A stretch of DNA of 64,000 nucleotides from Coniella vitis (taxonomy: Eukaryota > Ascomycota > Sordariomycetes > Diaporthales > Schizoparmaceae). Of this stretch, positions 22,661 through 35,321 are shown in pieces (the stretch's first letter is position 1; each line of letters begins with the position of its first letter). The position numbers and the translations under genes were made by a program. A model generated the notes under the pieces. It did no database searches. It saw only the letters and a program-made list of their open reading frames with translations, and was not told where the DNA came from. Location: the NCBI GenBank assembly GCA_011317545.1, contig WUJK01000001.1, positions 1,240,001-1,304,000 of the forward strand. The letters are read 5' to 3'.

Positions 22661-25059
22661 TGTCAGAGGCGAAGCCGGTCTTCTGTATTTGTGTCGTGTT
22701 CTCGCAAGGAGAGGGAATGGTGCCTCTCTGGTGATCAAAGGAGGATTCTCTCTCCACTTCTTTACACAATCGTCGGTAGCACAGATATATGCACTATTTT
22801 ATATAACCTTACCTTTTGAATATAGCTCTCTGAATCATCGTGTAATGTTCACAACCCTCTGGCTGGATATGTGCCGCAAATCCGTCCTCCGCCCCCAAAA
22901 TGAAATGAGCCTTGAATCTCATTATTGGCTTGTGGCGGCCTGATGCTAGCATGATTCAGGGTCAGGAGCCCAGCTTGATGAATATCACCCGGAAGGATTT
23001 GGCCACCCCTGAACCTCGGATCACAAGTGTTGATGTAGGGTCTGGATCCCATGTTAGACCCGCGATCTGAGGCTGAGGAATTGAGCGGTATGAAAAGCTG
23101 CTGGACCCCCAGCATGTACCAAGACCTTCGAAAGTACGACACCATCCGAAACTGACGTCAGCCATATTGAGGCGTGGAAAGTGAGCAGAACGAGAAAATG
23201 GGGTTGGGACCATTGCGAACGAGTAGCACTAGAACCGAAAGGCTGAGCGGGCGCCTGCTTCTATTTAGCGTGGCGTATCAGGCCACAGGGAAGCGAATTC
23301 AATGTATACATTGAATGAGGATGAGTGCCAAGTTGTATTGGTCGGAAGATGAGGACGGAGGGTTCTCACTGGTGCATTGTCGCCCAATAATCCATGACTA
23401 TCCAAGAGCTGGAGACTACGAGGAGTGCGCCCAGGGCCTTTTTTGATTAATCAACACAGCTTAAGCGTCTCGGCTACCAGCAAACGTCTGACCTCTTGAT
23501 TGGACGGTTAAGCCACGACGAAGTGGTGTGTGGTCAGCCCTTTCAGCCGTTGACCCAGACTCCCAGTGCCGCTGCCAAGTGCATAAGCTTATGTTCACGC
23601 GTAAGCTACGATGTAGGGTGGCATGAGTTATTGGATGTCATCTCTGATTGGAAGACAGAGAGGTTGAGGGTATTACGGTGTAATATGTTATGCGGATAAT
23701 TATTTCTCTCCATCGACGGCTTGACCGGTCGGTCTGTTTTTCTTTTTTTTCCCTTCTTTTTCCCCTTCTTCTTTTCTTCGAAACCCTAGCCATGGTCATA
23801 CTTTTAGGATTAGAAGACCCTGCAGCCTACTGATGATTGACACCATTGCCACAGGTCCGAGACACTGTGGCGTGTGTGACCTCTGTGACTCCTTCTAGAA
23901 GTCAAAGTCGTATCTCAGGTCAGCCTTCAGCCTGAATTAGTGCCCATACACTCCCACGCTTAAATGAACTCTAAGCAGAAGCATAGATAGCTTTGGTGTG
24001 ATTGTTACTTGGAGCCGCATACCCCGTATCAAGTGTGGTAATACACATCCGCGATTGCTACGCTCGAGTCAGACAAGTGACCAAAAGGGGTTCCATAGGC
24101 CCGAAGCATCCCCCAATTGCAGCCCTTAGAGTACAGCCGGATGTATTGCCATCGTCCAATACATTGGAAATATTCCTGTTCTGTTATTTGTATACTGTCT
24201 TGGAAGTTTTGCCCAAAACTACTTGCCAACAACGCTTACGGTCGAGCTCAAATCCTTTCGATTAGGGAAATCGAAAAGCAGAGAATCAAGGATATAGAAA
24301 CGTTTATCGAGTGTATGGAGTACTGTGGTCTCGCGGCTACAGCAACAGCCAAAAGGTTGTCATGACATCAATCATTTCCTTTGAACGAGCACGTCGTTCC
24401 CAAGCGCCTTATTTGAGCACACACAAGAGGGCTTCCTCACTCTTTGCTCTTAGTCATTTTACGACAGCATACAATCTGTTGACGAACAAGGGTTTGAGAA
24501 AATCACAGACCTGCTTGCGATATATCTGATGTGAGAGAAGGCTGAATGCCCTTCATATGCAATAATTTAAAGCCATCTACATATAGTACGCCATTACCAA
24601 CTTGACGCCACAAGTCCGGGAGAAGGACGACGAGAGCCCTGCTTCTTCTGCGAGAAGTGTGGGTAGTCCCTCACAAAAGCCGGCTGTTGTTGATAATATC
24701 ATTATCTAGCGATAATGTTCTGCCGGCGTGAATCTTATATTCAAGTTACTGCCCTGGATCATTCACAGGACTGACCGAAGTCACGCTTCTAGTTCTCTTA
24801 AAATGCCAGGTCGGAATATTATAGTCTATCTGAATGGCTTCATATCTGCTATGCCTTTTCCAAGCTATTTCCTTATTGCATTGCATGAAGCATGAGGCAA
24901 TTAGCAAAGTAAGCGAATAAGAGCTCCGCAACTAGCAATTGGCTCGATTCTATCGTGTAACAACAACTAAAAACAGGAGTCTAAGAGGTCTAAGACAATC
25001 TCATACAGAATATTGCGCCCTAGTATAGGAAGAACAAATACGAGACCCTGTGAATGTTA
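22661..25059. other. 2.4 kb region without a supported gene
   Basis: The left end is the promoter side of the GMC gene. A pyrimidine-rich tract lies at about 23736-23780. Short ORFs show no family features. It may mark the right edge of the biosynthetic cluster. Confidence 0.5.
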
Positions 25060-26327
25060 TTATTGGCCCCCATACCTCTTCTTCGTTTCATTTGGAAATG
25101 GTTTATCTGCGGCTTTGCCGAAGGTATTCTCTCTTCTGCTCTTTCCCGCGCCTAGATCACCAGTGGGAGCGCCAAAGCGACTGCCATAACGGTCACTAGA
25201 GAGTTGCTTTAGGGCGTCATCAGCCATGGATCCAACCAATTGCGTGGACCTGTTCTTTGCGAGTACTTTTCGGACATTGAAGAGATCCGCAAAAGTTGTC
25301 ACGACGACTTGGTCGGTATCATCGTCGGCGATGACTTCTCCCACCAAATGGATTTTCTGGTGCGAAACCTGTTTCGATGCTTGCTCACAGACTTGCAGAC
25401 ACTGCTTGGAAATGTTGACGTCCTCTTCCAGGCGAATTCTTTCGTCCTTTTGCGCCGGTCCATCGCTCACTACTAGGCTTGTAAGACGCCTCTGAAGTAC
25501 CCCGATGGTTTCAATGAGCTTTTGGTGATTCTCATCGAGTACCTGAGCCGTGAGCAGCTGCGCTTCAAACTTCTTTTGAAACATTTCCGAGTCGGTTGAA
25601 GCTGGCGTGTTGCCTTTAGGGCTTGAGGAGCGGAGAGTGTCGATGTAGGATTTGGCGTTCTCGCAAATCTGCAAGCACTGTTCCGTGGCAGTCTTCTCAT
25701 CCTCGAGATCCAAAGTATCCAGAGTAGTTTGAACAGTCGTAGACATTTGTGCCAACGAATGGTCTATGCGCTGCAAATGAATGCTCAATTGGTAGTGTGT
25801 GTCCTGAATCATGTCGTCATACCGCTCAAGCAGTTCTTGATTTATCCTCGAGGTTTGCCTGAAGGAGCCAGTTAGTGTACGCTTCCTTCGGCAGTCGGCG
25901 ACCATTTCACTTGTGGCGCTTACATGGTGATGGTGCCCAGAGCAATGGCAATGGTAGATTTGTAGCTTGAGAGGCTGTCGATGAAGCCGTTGATGTCGCT
26001 TCCCATCCATTCCATCTTTGCCCAGTCAATCAGATTGAGCTTGGATTTGCCATGGAATTTCTTCATGGCATCTTCGAGGCTTTCGCATAGTTGTCTGCAT
26101 CGCTCAACTGGGCCGTTGAGCAGGTGGAGTATTTCGGCTCCGGATCCTATGGCAGCTTCCAGCGAGCTGAGGATGTTGGTCAGGTCTTCTAGCTCGCCCA
26201 GGAGTTTGTTGAGCGTCTTGTCTCGGCTCTTGTATCCTTTGATTAACGCGCACAGCGATTTCGCCGACTTGACGGTCGTGCTGAGGATCGTCAGCAGGGA
26301 AAGTCCAAAACTCAGAGGATCAGCCAT
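25060..26327 (-). CDS. PigL_N-type fungal N-terminal domain protein
   Basis: Two exons, 26327..25924 and 25858..25060, joined by a 65-base intron (donor GTAAGC, acceptor TTCAG) that recreates TITMQTSRINQEL; about 400 residues. The N-terminus MADPLSFGLSLLTILSTTVKS, followed by SLCALIKGYKSRDKTLNKLL, is typical of the PigL_N fungal domain (named after an azaphilone-cluster protein, common at the front of STAND/NLR-like and ankyrin proteins). The middle is helical and probably coiled-coil, with QCLQICENAKSYI echoed by QCLQVCEQASKQV about 120 residues later. The C-terminus is short, Gly- and Lys-rich, with no NACHT, NB-ARC or repeat domain. It would act in the cytosol; its function is unknown, and a signalling or death-regulator role is only suggested by the domain and by the HET gene next door. 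Confidence 0.85.
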
Positions 26328-27080
26328 TTTCAAGGACTTGCTGGAGAGAAGGTCGGAACGCAGCTGCGGATAGACGTCGACGGGTTGCTGCTCTATGGCG
26401 ACGCGGGGTCGGTTGCTGCGGGGATTTTATAGCGCTATTGGCAGCCTGGAGGGACCCACCGGACAGCACTGAAGCGCTTCCGGGGGCAGCTCTGGTCCCT
26501 GCCGATTGGACATTTGGATATCAGTAACCGCCGCTGGCACATTTTATCACAGACCCGAGTCGCGTCTCGACGCACTGGAGCGCCTGTTGGCTACAGGAAG
26601 CCCCACCAGCCAGCATTGGCGGGCGTTGGAGCTCCGCCGACATCTTTGGATTAGAGACCAAGAAGCGCCGGCCGGATGCATAGCATATATTTGGCTCTTG
26701 CCCGTAGACCTCTTGATACGAATTGCGGCTGGTGGGGCAAGGGGTTGGCTGCGAATAGTTCTGCGAATCGAAACTAGGGACGAACCGCTGGAGTTCTATA
26801 TTTATAACTACCTATTATGCTTAGGACGTTCAATGAATAAACTACACTCCTTCACAATCTATTTCACAAGTTATGCAATGGGTCTAACCTTGATTCAAGG
26901 AGCATCTGTCGGATGGACTACTACACCGCAGCGCCAGCTCGCTCTTGTGACTTGTATCTTCATGCGCCATAGCATCAGATCGAAGCAAAGCTGAGTCGAT
27001 GAAATGTTTATGATTGGAATCTCTCCTAAAATGGCAGATATAATGTATTCCCTTCTGTCCACTTCTCCGTTCTGACCCCG
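26328..27080. other. Intergenic region
   Basis: It lies between the PigL_N gene start and the 3' end of the HET gene. A plus-strand ORF at 26506-26994 has no recognisable feature and was not called. Confidence 0.5.
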
Positions 27081-29380
27081 TTAGCCAAGTAGCAAGTTGA
27101 AGGGCTCCCCTCTTTGCTCCTCCCAGCAATCCTTAAAGACACGACCGAGGCCTTTCCGATATGCGACGCCATTCGTCCACTCAATCCACATAACCCAATA
27201 GTACTCATAATAAGGACCTCTCTTTGGTTTCTCCGGATGTCGAACATCCAGGATACCTGACCACACATCTGCTGCATCCCAACAGTATCCTCCTGCAATT
27301 TCCACCAACTCGACTTCATCATCCCTATCTATCGCCGTCCCAGATGCATTCAGGCCATCGTGGGGCTGGAGGATACCAACCCAGGCTCCATCTTTGTCGC
27401 GGATGGAGAATACCGGATATCCGGATACCGTCTGCCAAGGCTTCTTGTCGGGAAACAACCAAGCACGGCGACTTTGACACGAGATGTACGGCGCCAAAAT
27501 GCTTGGCCTCGCTTTCTCTTGTCCCATGACCGGAATAGGGTACCAAAACTCATATCCGGCGTGCGCTTCGTGCGTGTAGAAATGTGTATAAAGACTCGTA
27601 CCGTTGGGGCGTGAAGGTTCACGATGCGTTGTCGGAGCCTTCACAATATTCTTTGACCATCCTGGAGCAGACCTCAGGCGCCCCGATACCCACTTATCTT
27701 TACACTCAAGGATACTGGCGTATATCTTCCTTCCACTCGAGTGCTTGGTCTTGTGGAACTTCCATCGCAACGTGCGAGTCACACCAGGAATGGATTTCTG
27801 CTGTTCAGGGCTAAGCCTTATGAAGCCTGTCCCGAATGAGTCAGGAAACCGAATCTCGCCTGACCATCCTGCCCAACTCCAGCTAGGTAGGCAGTGCGTC
27901 TTCATTGGACTCTTAGCAGTCCTGCGAGTGATCCTGCCTCCAGGCTGCCATAAAAGTGCCACATCAAAGAGACTTGACGGGAGGCCAGATACGAAGCGAC
28001 CAGCCATCTGAGGGCTCAGGACAACCGATATTCCTTCAAACGCATTAAGACAATCTTCGGGAAAGGTGAATTCCCTTCGACTGTAATCCTGCAAAGTCGA
28101 ACTAATGCTTCCCAAATTGGGGATTTGTGGTTGTTCTAGTGTTTCGCATCCGATAACGCCTGCTATCGTTCTGTCCAGATGTGACGGCAGCTGAGCATGT
28201 TCTCGCCAGATCGCACAGGCACACTCCCATCGTACAGAGTCTCCATCAAAGAAGATCCTTCTTCTCGAGAAGTATTGCTCCTGAAAGGTCCATCCTCGGG
28301 TTGCCCACACGGCGTTGTCGGTTCCTGCTTCAAAACGGCTTGATCCAACACGAGTGGCGATGACCTTGCTCTTGTCGTCCAAGACGTGCATACTTTGATG
28401 CAATCGTCTAGGCTCCGATATTCCTCGGAGACCCCTGAGCCCACTATTAGCATGTTCACCTTGAACAGCCACTATCGTAATTGAAGCATTGGCGTATATC
28501 ATGGCCATCTTTGATATTTCTGTACGCTTCGTCGGACCATCATCTTGAACAATGCAAAGAGTATCAACCCACAGGTACCGTTCAGACAACAACCCAACTA
28601 CACCCATGGCATCTTGTATTGTTCTCGCGATGGGGTTTGGCAAGTGCTGTGTCAATGATCTCTCTTTTTGAAGCTGACGGAGATTGTGTCGAGTCGTGTT
28701 CAGTGTCACCTGAGAGCCCCATACGTAACTAAGCGCAACATAAGAGCTATTTCGAGGCGCTTTAACCAGACACTGGCGCTGAACATCCACAAGCCAGATT
28801 GGCCTGATAGAGGACAAGACAGGATTCGGAAACCCTTTGCACAAACCACCGTGACGTTTGGCACAAGCAGACTTCCACGTGCTCAGCTGATCTTCGTTTA
28901 TCCATTTCGAATCAAGCAATTTGCCAATGCCTAAGTCTTCCGGCTGACATGCGTCTCTAGCAAGGTACAGCGCGGAAGTCAGAAGTGACCTATGCGACGA
29001 CTCGGACGACATCTCGGGAACGATCACTGTTGCCGAATTCAGCGGGGACTTTATTACATGTAAGCTTCTGATATCCTTGATTATCATTGGAAGCATCTCA
29101 GGGGGTTTGATCATATCTAGGCCTAGGGCAGATATGATTAATTTCTTGTGGCGATCGCATCTTGCGTCTCCTTGAAGGATCTCAATGCCGGATCCTAGTG
29201 GAAGTCCGCCAACCAAAGACGAGCCGCATAAGATCGAGCGGATCTTTCCACAAATTTCACACTTTGCCTACAGCTTGTTATTATCGAATAAAGTGATGAT
29301 TCAACCCGGGCGTGCACGTCCAGCTCCGTACTTACAACCTTGTTGGTAACTTGTGCGCTATCGTGGCGTGGATCCGACAT
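27081..29380 (-). CDS. HET-domain (heterokaryon incompatibility) protein
   Basis: A 45-base first exon (29380..29336, MSDPRHDSAQVTNKV) is joined by an intron with donor GTAAGT and acceptor TGTAG to the large exon 29267..27081; about 743 residues. The HET domain (about 190-300) shows its three blocks: YVALSYVWGS, RYLWVDTLCIVQDD and MAMIYANASITIVA, followed by GLRGLRG. The N-terminus starts with a CxxC pair (AKCEICGK). The C-terminal half keeps the usual HET-protein features ATRGWTFQEQYFSRR and LPSWSWAGWSG. HET proteins trigger cell death after fusion of genetically different hyphae, or take part in other recognition responses. Without the first exon the frame starts inside the protein, so the small exon is needed. 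It is a neighbour of the PigL_N gene on the same strand. Confidence 0.92.
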
Positions 29381-31729
29381 ATTAGCTAGCACCAATTGAT
29401 CTTCTTTTCTCTTGGACAATGGGTTCGCTTCGTCGTAATACATGTCGATTTAGAGATAACGTGTACGGTCTTTCCGTGCAATTTTAGCACGTCGTATAGA
29501 TTTCGAGGCAAAGAGCTAGAGTTCTAACTGTCGCTCCTTTCTTAATATAGCCGCGCATTCCCAGTCCATCAGGTTCACGCTACTACCATGTAATCGATCC
29601 GCTACGTGACACGCCTGACTCGATTCAATACATAGTACACGAAACTCCTCCCACTCTCTTGAAAAAAAAGATTCCGAACACTGAGGTCCAATCGAATATA
29701 CGCGCCAGCTAAGGAGCATGTGAAAGAGGAGCGGAAGATATGGATGGAGCGAATCGGAATTGTTTCAATCTGGTCCCCGAATGCATGCAGTTATTATCCA
29801 CACACACACAGTGGGTCACAGAAGGTTTGGCTAACCCACTTCGCATGGGCACGTGGAATGTCGAGATTATTTGATGATGAACTCCTCTGATGAAGCGCTC
29901 GTTATCATGAAAGGTAAGTAGAAATCATGCTACGAAGCTGCAACAGGGTTGCTTGTATACGCTGTGTTATGGCAATGCACATCGCTCTCAGACTCATACA
30001 TATTGCTGCATGTACTGCCCAATATGATATTGGAGATCTTTCAGGGTAAAATATCATGACCTACAGAGCATGCAGGTCAGGCTGCTCCATTTGCTGGGAC
30101 CACCTCAGTTTGGACATTCGCGTGCATCGAGCCGACGACGGTTCATCTTTTCATAAACCCACAATTTCTAACAGGAGCTGAGCGATGTGAAATCATTTTC
30201 GATAGAGACACATGACCCCCAGCTGGAATCTGGCATCGTTCTGCGCGTTTCATTCCATATAGTGCGTTATCACTCAAGACCAAACGAGGTAACCTTTACT
30301 CTTTTGGCCCACAGTGGCAAGATTGGTTGGACCAATGCATATGGGCACTTTTGGACCAGGCGGGAGCATATAAGGCCAGAATCTCCTACAATCAGGCCGA
30401 ATATGTTATCCATAGACTTGTTTTCGAGGATGCCGAAACCGAGGACCATAGCCCGGCTTCCAGATTACCGGAACTTTCATCTCAATATCCGGAGTCGTTT
30501 TCACCAAGCTATTTCTGTTCATTGGTCACACTTTGGGTAATGCAACAGAGTCGGCGCTGTGTCCAATGCCACAGGGAGATAGAATCGCAGGCGCTAATTT
30601 CAAGTTTACCAACGCGCGGACTGCGTCTGAGGATTCGTCCGCTTGGACGGACTACAAAATCCTATCTCAGTCTCGAAGGGGGCCATGATCCGGTTTAATT
30701 TTGTCTATGAGCATTCAAAGATGTTTATGCGCGCAGTCACACGCGCTTGGCAATCGTCAACATGCCTTGAGGTGGGCATGAATGATCTTCTGGAACGGTG
30801 TTCCTTACAAAATCAGACAAACCTGTATTATGGAGGTCAGAGAGCTCCCATGAGCGTACTAGCAATACACAAGCTCGGGTAATACGGTATGGTCTATACA
30901 GCTTTTATATGTCAGCCTGAATTGATTGATATACTCGCATTCCCAAGAATCAAGAAGGTATTATGATTAATGTTCAGATCTTTCCACAAAAGCAGGGAAT
31001 TATACAATTTGGTTGAATGGCTGTGCATCTAGGTATCCATTATTAGATATAGTGATTGTGATATTCTGTTACTCATAAGTATTAGCCCTCTTCATCGCCT
31101 GAAAAGGAAGCTCAAGGCAGCACTTTATATCATAAGTATGCCTGTATTGAGGGAAGTCTTATAGCGTGACCAAGGCAATATTGGGTTGAATTGTGTTTCA
31201 AAATGACTTTATTAAAGGGGAGTTGATACAGATTTTATTCGGCCAAGCCAAAATGTGATACTACTAGTATCACTTACCCAATGCTACCCAGGCGACCAAG
31301 CCCCGAGGTGGCTTTCTTGGGCAGCATCTGAAGCCCGCAAAGATAGCATACCAAAGTATACATGGCTGTAAGAGGTGGAGAGAGAAAGTTCATAGTTCTA
31401 TTTTCAATAGTATTCTTCAGAAGCTACTGTTGTGCTGCTGGCTTTTCACTTACCTGTTAGGTGACTAACGGTTTACACTAACATCGGACCTCAGGCATCT
31501 AAACGATTGTCCAATTCACTGTGCAGAATACGGGATAAGCGAGATGAGACACTCAATGGATTTAGCATACCTGATTGGAGATCATTTAGAGATTCATGTA
31601 GTATAGCCTTAAGGTTAAGGCATGCTAGCTGCTATAAGAAAGGAGAGTAATGCACGACCCTGCTGCAGGAGGTTCAACTCGAGGTATCGAAATTCTAGTA
31701 TCTTGATAAGAAGGTGCTGGGATATTATG
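29381..31729. other. 2.3 kb region without a supported gene
   Basis: Plus-strand ORFs at 30187-30540 and 30327-30698 overlap in different frames and show no domain. A short CA repeat is near 29799-29810. The right part is AT-rich. I see no gene here. Confidence 0.5.
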
Positions 31730-33363
31730 TTACAATCTGCTCCCCATGTTGATATGGACTGCTTTAATTTGAGAATAAGCCTCCAATCCAGCTTCGCCAA
31801 GCTCCCTCCCGATGCCACTTTGCTTGACGCCGCCAAACGGTACATGGGTATCGCAGTCTTGACTACTGTTGATCCAGACCATGCCAGACTCAATCTCGGC
31901 CGAGACGCGGAGAGCACGCTCCAAGTTGGTTGTGAACACAGCCGAGCCAAGACCATATGAAGTCTCATTAGCGAGCTCGATGGCCTCTGCCTCTGTAGCA
32001 AATTTTCGAATCGCAACCACAGGGCCAAAGATCTCTTCTTTCCAGATACTCATGTCGCTACGTACATCTGCAAAGACCGTAGGCTGGACAAAGTATCCTG
32101 GGCCCTCGATGCGAGCGCCGCCGTGAGCGACTGTGGCGCCCTGCTGTCGGCCCTCTTGGATGAGGGACAGAATGCGTTCGAGCTGCGCCTCTGAAACCTG
32201 CGGCCCCTGGTATGTGGCTTCGTCCCACTGGTCTCCCACTTTACTGGTTTGCTGGACCTCGGCCACAAACGCCTTGACGAACTTGTCATAGATGCCTTCA
32301 TGCACGAGGATACGTGACGTGGCAGTGCAGATTTGCCCTTGGTTGGACATTATGCCCATGTGCGACCACTTGATCGCCTGCTCAAAATCAGCGTCGTCAA
32401 AGACGATGAGGGGCGACTTGCCACCGGTTTCGAGTGTGATATTCTTTAGTGTTTCGGCAGCCTGCTTCATTATCAAGCGAGCTGTGGCTGTCGAGCCCGT
32501 AAAGGCCACCTTGTCCACGAGCGGGTGCGAGACCAAGGCGGACCCGGCCTCCCGGCCCAGACCGTTGACAACATTTACAACCCCTGGGGGAAACCCGACT
32601 TCCTTGATCATTGCCGCCAGGACCAGAATACTCAGCGGCGTCTGCTCGGCAGGTTTGAGTACGACTGTATTACCACAGGCCAAGGCTGGTCCCAGCTTCC
32701 ACGTAGCCATAGAAAGGGGGTAGTTCCAAGGGATGATTTGACCAACAACTCCAATCGGCTGGCGGACGGTGAGCGCCAGCTTGTTGGGCAAAGTGATTGT
32801 CTGACCGGATACCTTGTCACACCAGCCGCTGTAATAGCGGATGACTGACACAGCCTCCACGAGGTCGGTTGCAAGGGCCTCAGCATACGTCTTCCCTGCC
32901 CGTCCATCCCACCCATTAGCACCGCATCACCGACATTTTATCATGAGTTGTTAAAGATTGACGGGGGGCTTACCGTTGTCCCAAGCATCAATTGTTGCGA
33001 AAAGGGCTGCACTCGCTTCAATCTTGTCCGCCAGCCTAGACATCAAGATGCCTCTATCTGCACCAGACATTGTCTTCCATGGGCCCGACTTCAGAGCTGC
33101 GTGAGCCGCTTTTACAGCGACATCCACATCTTCAGCGGTCGCTGCCTGCACAGTTGCAATTTCAGACCCGGTACTGACAAATTCCCGTGTAAGCTGACCC
33201 GTCGCAAACACAATAACAAGGGCCTGATGACGCACGCTGGATCGCTGGATTGAATGGAACCCCCCTTGATGGACTTGACGAATTCATTGTTGATGAAGAG
33301 GCCTGTGGGCTGGAGCCAGGTGTGCCCGTTTGGTGCCAGAAGCTGCACGGCCAAGTCGTTCAT
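31730..33363 (-). CDS. Aldehyde dehydrogenase (NAD(P)+-dependent)
   Basis: Three exons, 33363..33236, 33173..32974 and 32895..31730, give about 497 residues, the usual length of cytosolic aldehyde dehydrogenases. Both introns rebuild conserved text: DPATGSEIATV at the first and WDNGKTYAEAL at the second. The NAD-binding and catalytic landmarks are present: IIPWNYPL, GNTVVLKPAEQTP, FTGSTATARLI, ITLETGGKSP with the general-base Glu near 265, GQICTATSRI with the nucleophile Cys near 299, and EEIFGPVV. It oxidises an aldehyde to the acid. No targeting signal is visible, so it is probably cytosolic. It is divergently oriented from the Rossmann-fold protein gene at 35322, with almost 2 kb between them. 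The substrate cannot be told from sequence; a link to the aldehyde-producing A-T-R enzyme 12 kb away is only a guess. The first intron has an unusual donor (GTGCGT). Confidence 0.95.
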
Positions 33364-35321
33364 GATACCGGATGAGTGGATGTGGCTGGTGGAGGTGCGG
33401 CGTCGTACTGATGAAGCAAGAAGGCTGATTGATCAGAAGCTGCGATGGACTGTGGAGGTGGAGGCGGGTGGCGGACATCAAGGTCCACGGGAGAAATAAA
33501 ATCAGACGCGGAATGGCTCGATACTAGTTGCCAAATTGCCGGTTCATTAGGGTTTTGACAGATGTCGTGGCCCCCCGGCAGCTGCCGCCTTGCCGCCTGT
33601 CTAGCTTTGAGACTTGTCTCGGCTATAGATGGAGCAGCTGCTTTTCATGCTGGAGCGTACGTATAAATGCATTCGGCAATCTAACATTACATCTGACCTC
33701 ATGCAATTCTTGCCAGGTACAGCAATATGTATTGGGTACTTACACTTCATTGATATGGTTTTTATTGTAATCGACATACCCGCAGGTCGTCTTCTCTCTG
33801 TCATTTAATCCTCTTTGGATAAGCTTTTGGGATCCGGCAAATTGATGATTTCCTTATCAGAAAGCGAGCTTCGCATGCCCGATAAACACTTGTACCGCAA
33901 GCAAGAACCCTTTTTTCGCAGTCTGTGGTGAAGCGTTTGGAGTGGAGTAGCAACATGAGTGAGAGAATAATCTAGTGTATTGCAACCTTTGTAGCTGACC
34001 GCTGATATGCTGGCCATTGCTCTGATGTTCAACATGCGAAGCTGGATTTTTCGTGCCATTGGAGATAATTGCGGCGTCGGCGCCACTGGCGGACAGAGTT
34101 ATTACCGGTCTTTAGGATCCGGCCGGTGACACCATCAATGCAGGGCAGGGCAAGCTTCCCTGGCTACAGGCTCCGGCAGCTTATAACGAGAGAATAACAG
34201 AGACTCTCCAGTTATAGCACAGACATCTCAAAGAGTCTTGAGGCGAAGGTTCAGCAACCTGGTACCCTGTTCATTGATATCATGGCTCAATATGGCCTCC
34301 GCCTGAGACCTTACTGCTATCAGATCCACGATAATGCATAACAATATTACTCTTTTTCTTTTCCTTTTTCTTCGTAGCGGGATGATTTGGACTGTTGCAT
34401 CAACAACTGACAAGAAGTCCAAGATAGTCCATCATCCGAGCCCGAATTATTCTCCCTTACGCATATTAAAATTAGTATGCTTTTCGATAGTCATATCACA
34501 AAGAAAACCGTATGGGCCATGCACCCAACCAGGGCCGAGCACTTTTCAAGTACACGAGGCAGTAGGAACTCCTCATGCGAATGCGTTCTGTGATTTTAAG
34601 AAGAGTATAAAAGAGATCTGTATATCTCCTAAGCAAAGCGCTGCTTATGGTGAAATATATGGTTATGGACGAATCATGTCGTAAGCCCTTCCAGACCGCG
34701 GAATTAATTGTTTTGAGCGGAGATACACTGCTGAACTTTGCACTGGATGAGCGTGCAAGAGCGAGTGTTTGCGGAAATACCAGCTTTCTAAGCGGGTCTC
34801 ATTGCGCAGGGTCACATCTATCTATTGTGCGGTTCCGGCCAACTAGCCACAAACGTCCACTGTCCTATTATGGATTTATCAGCGGTACGAAGTGGCCCAA
34901 CATAAAGTGGGTATCGCTTGTACTGCTCCATATTCAGTCACTTTATAACCAGGTTCTGGATGTATCTTCTCTTCCCCCTGAGAGGAGAATGACAGCCAGG
35001 TAGCCTACAAACATGAGTACAGTCTCCACCCAGCCCACTATTGACTATGGACGGCTTTACTGCTTTGGGATGATAATGAACTTGTGCTGGGGAATATCAG
35101 TGTTTATCGACTTGTAAAGTCGTATATCCGGATGGGGACGGTTGAAAAATTCCACGCTTAATAAAAGGGGACAGGTAGAACTCCACTACGCAAAAAAAAG
35201 GAGGCCACTTCCTGATTCACACCCGGGATAGCTTGTCGTTGCAATTGATTCTCCCTCACAACCGTTCTACTCTGAACACAGCGAATCCCGCGCCAACCTA
35301 CCATATTTGGGAATCCTCATC
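33364..35321. other. Divergent intergenic region
   Basis: It lies between the starts of the aldehyde dehydrogenase gene and the Rossmann-fold gene. Short ORFs only. Confidence 0.55.

Noticed and set aside
30187..30882. Overlapping plus-strand ORFs
   Set aside because: No start context, no conserved motif and no intron that links the frames.
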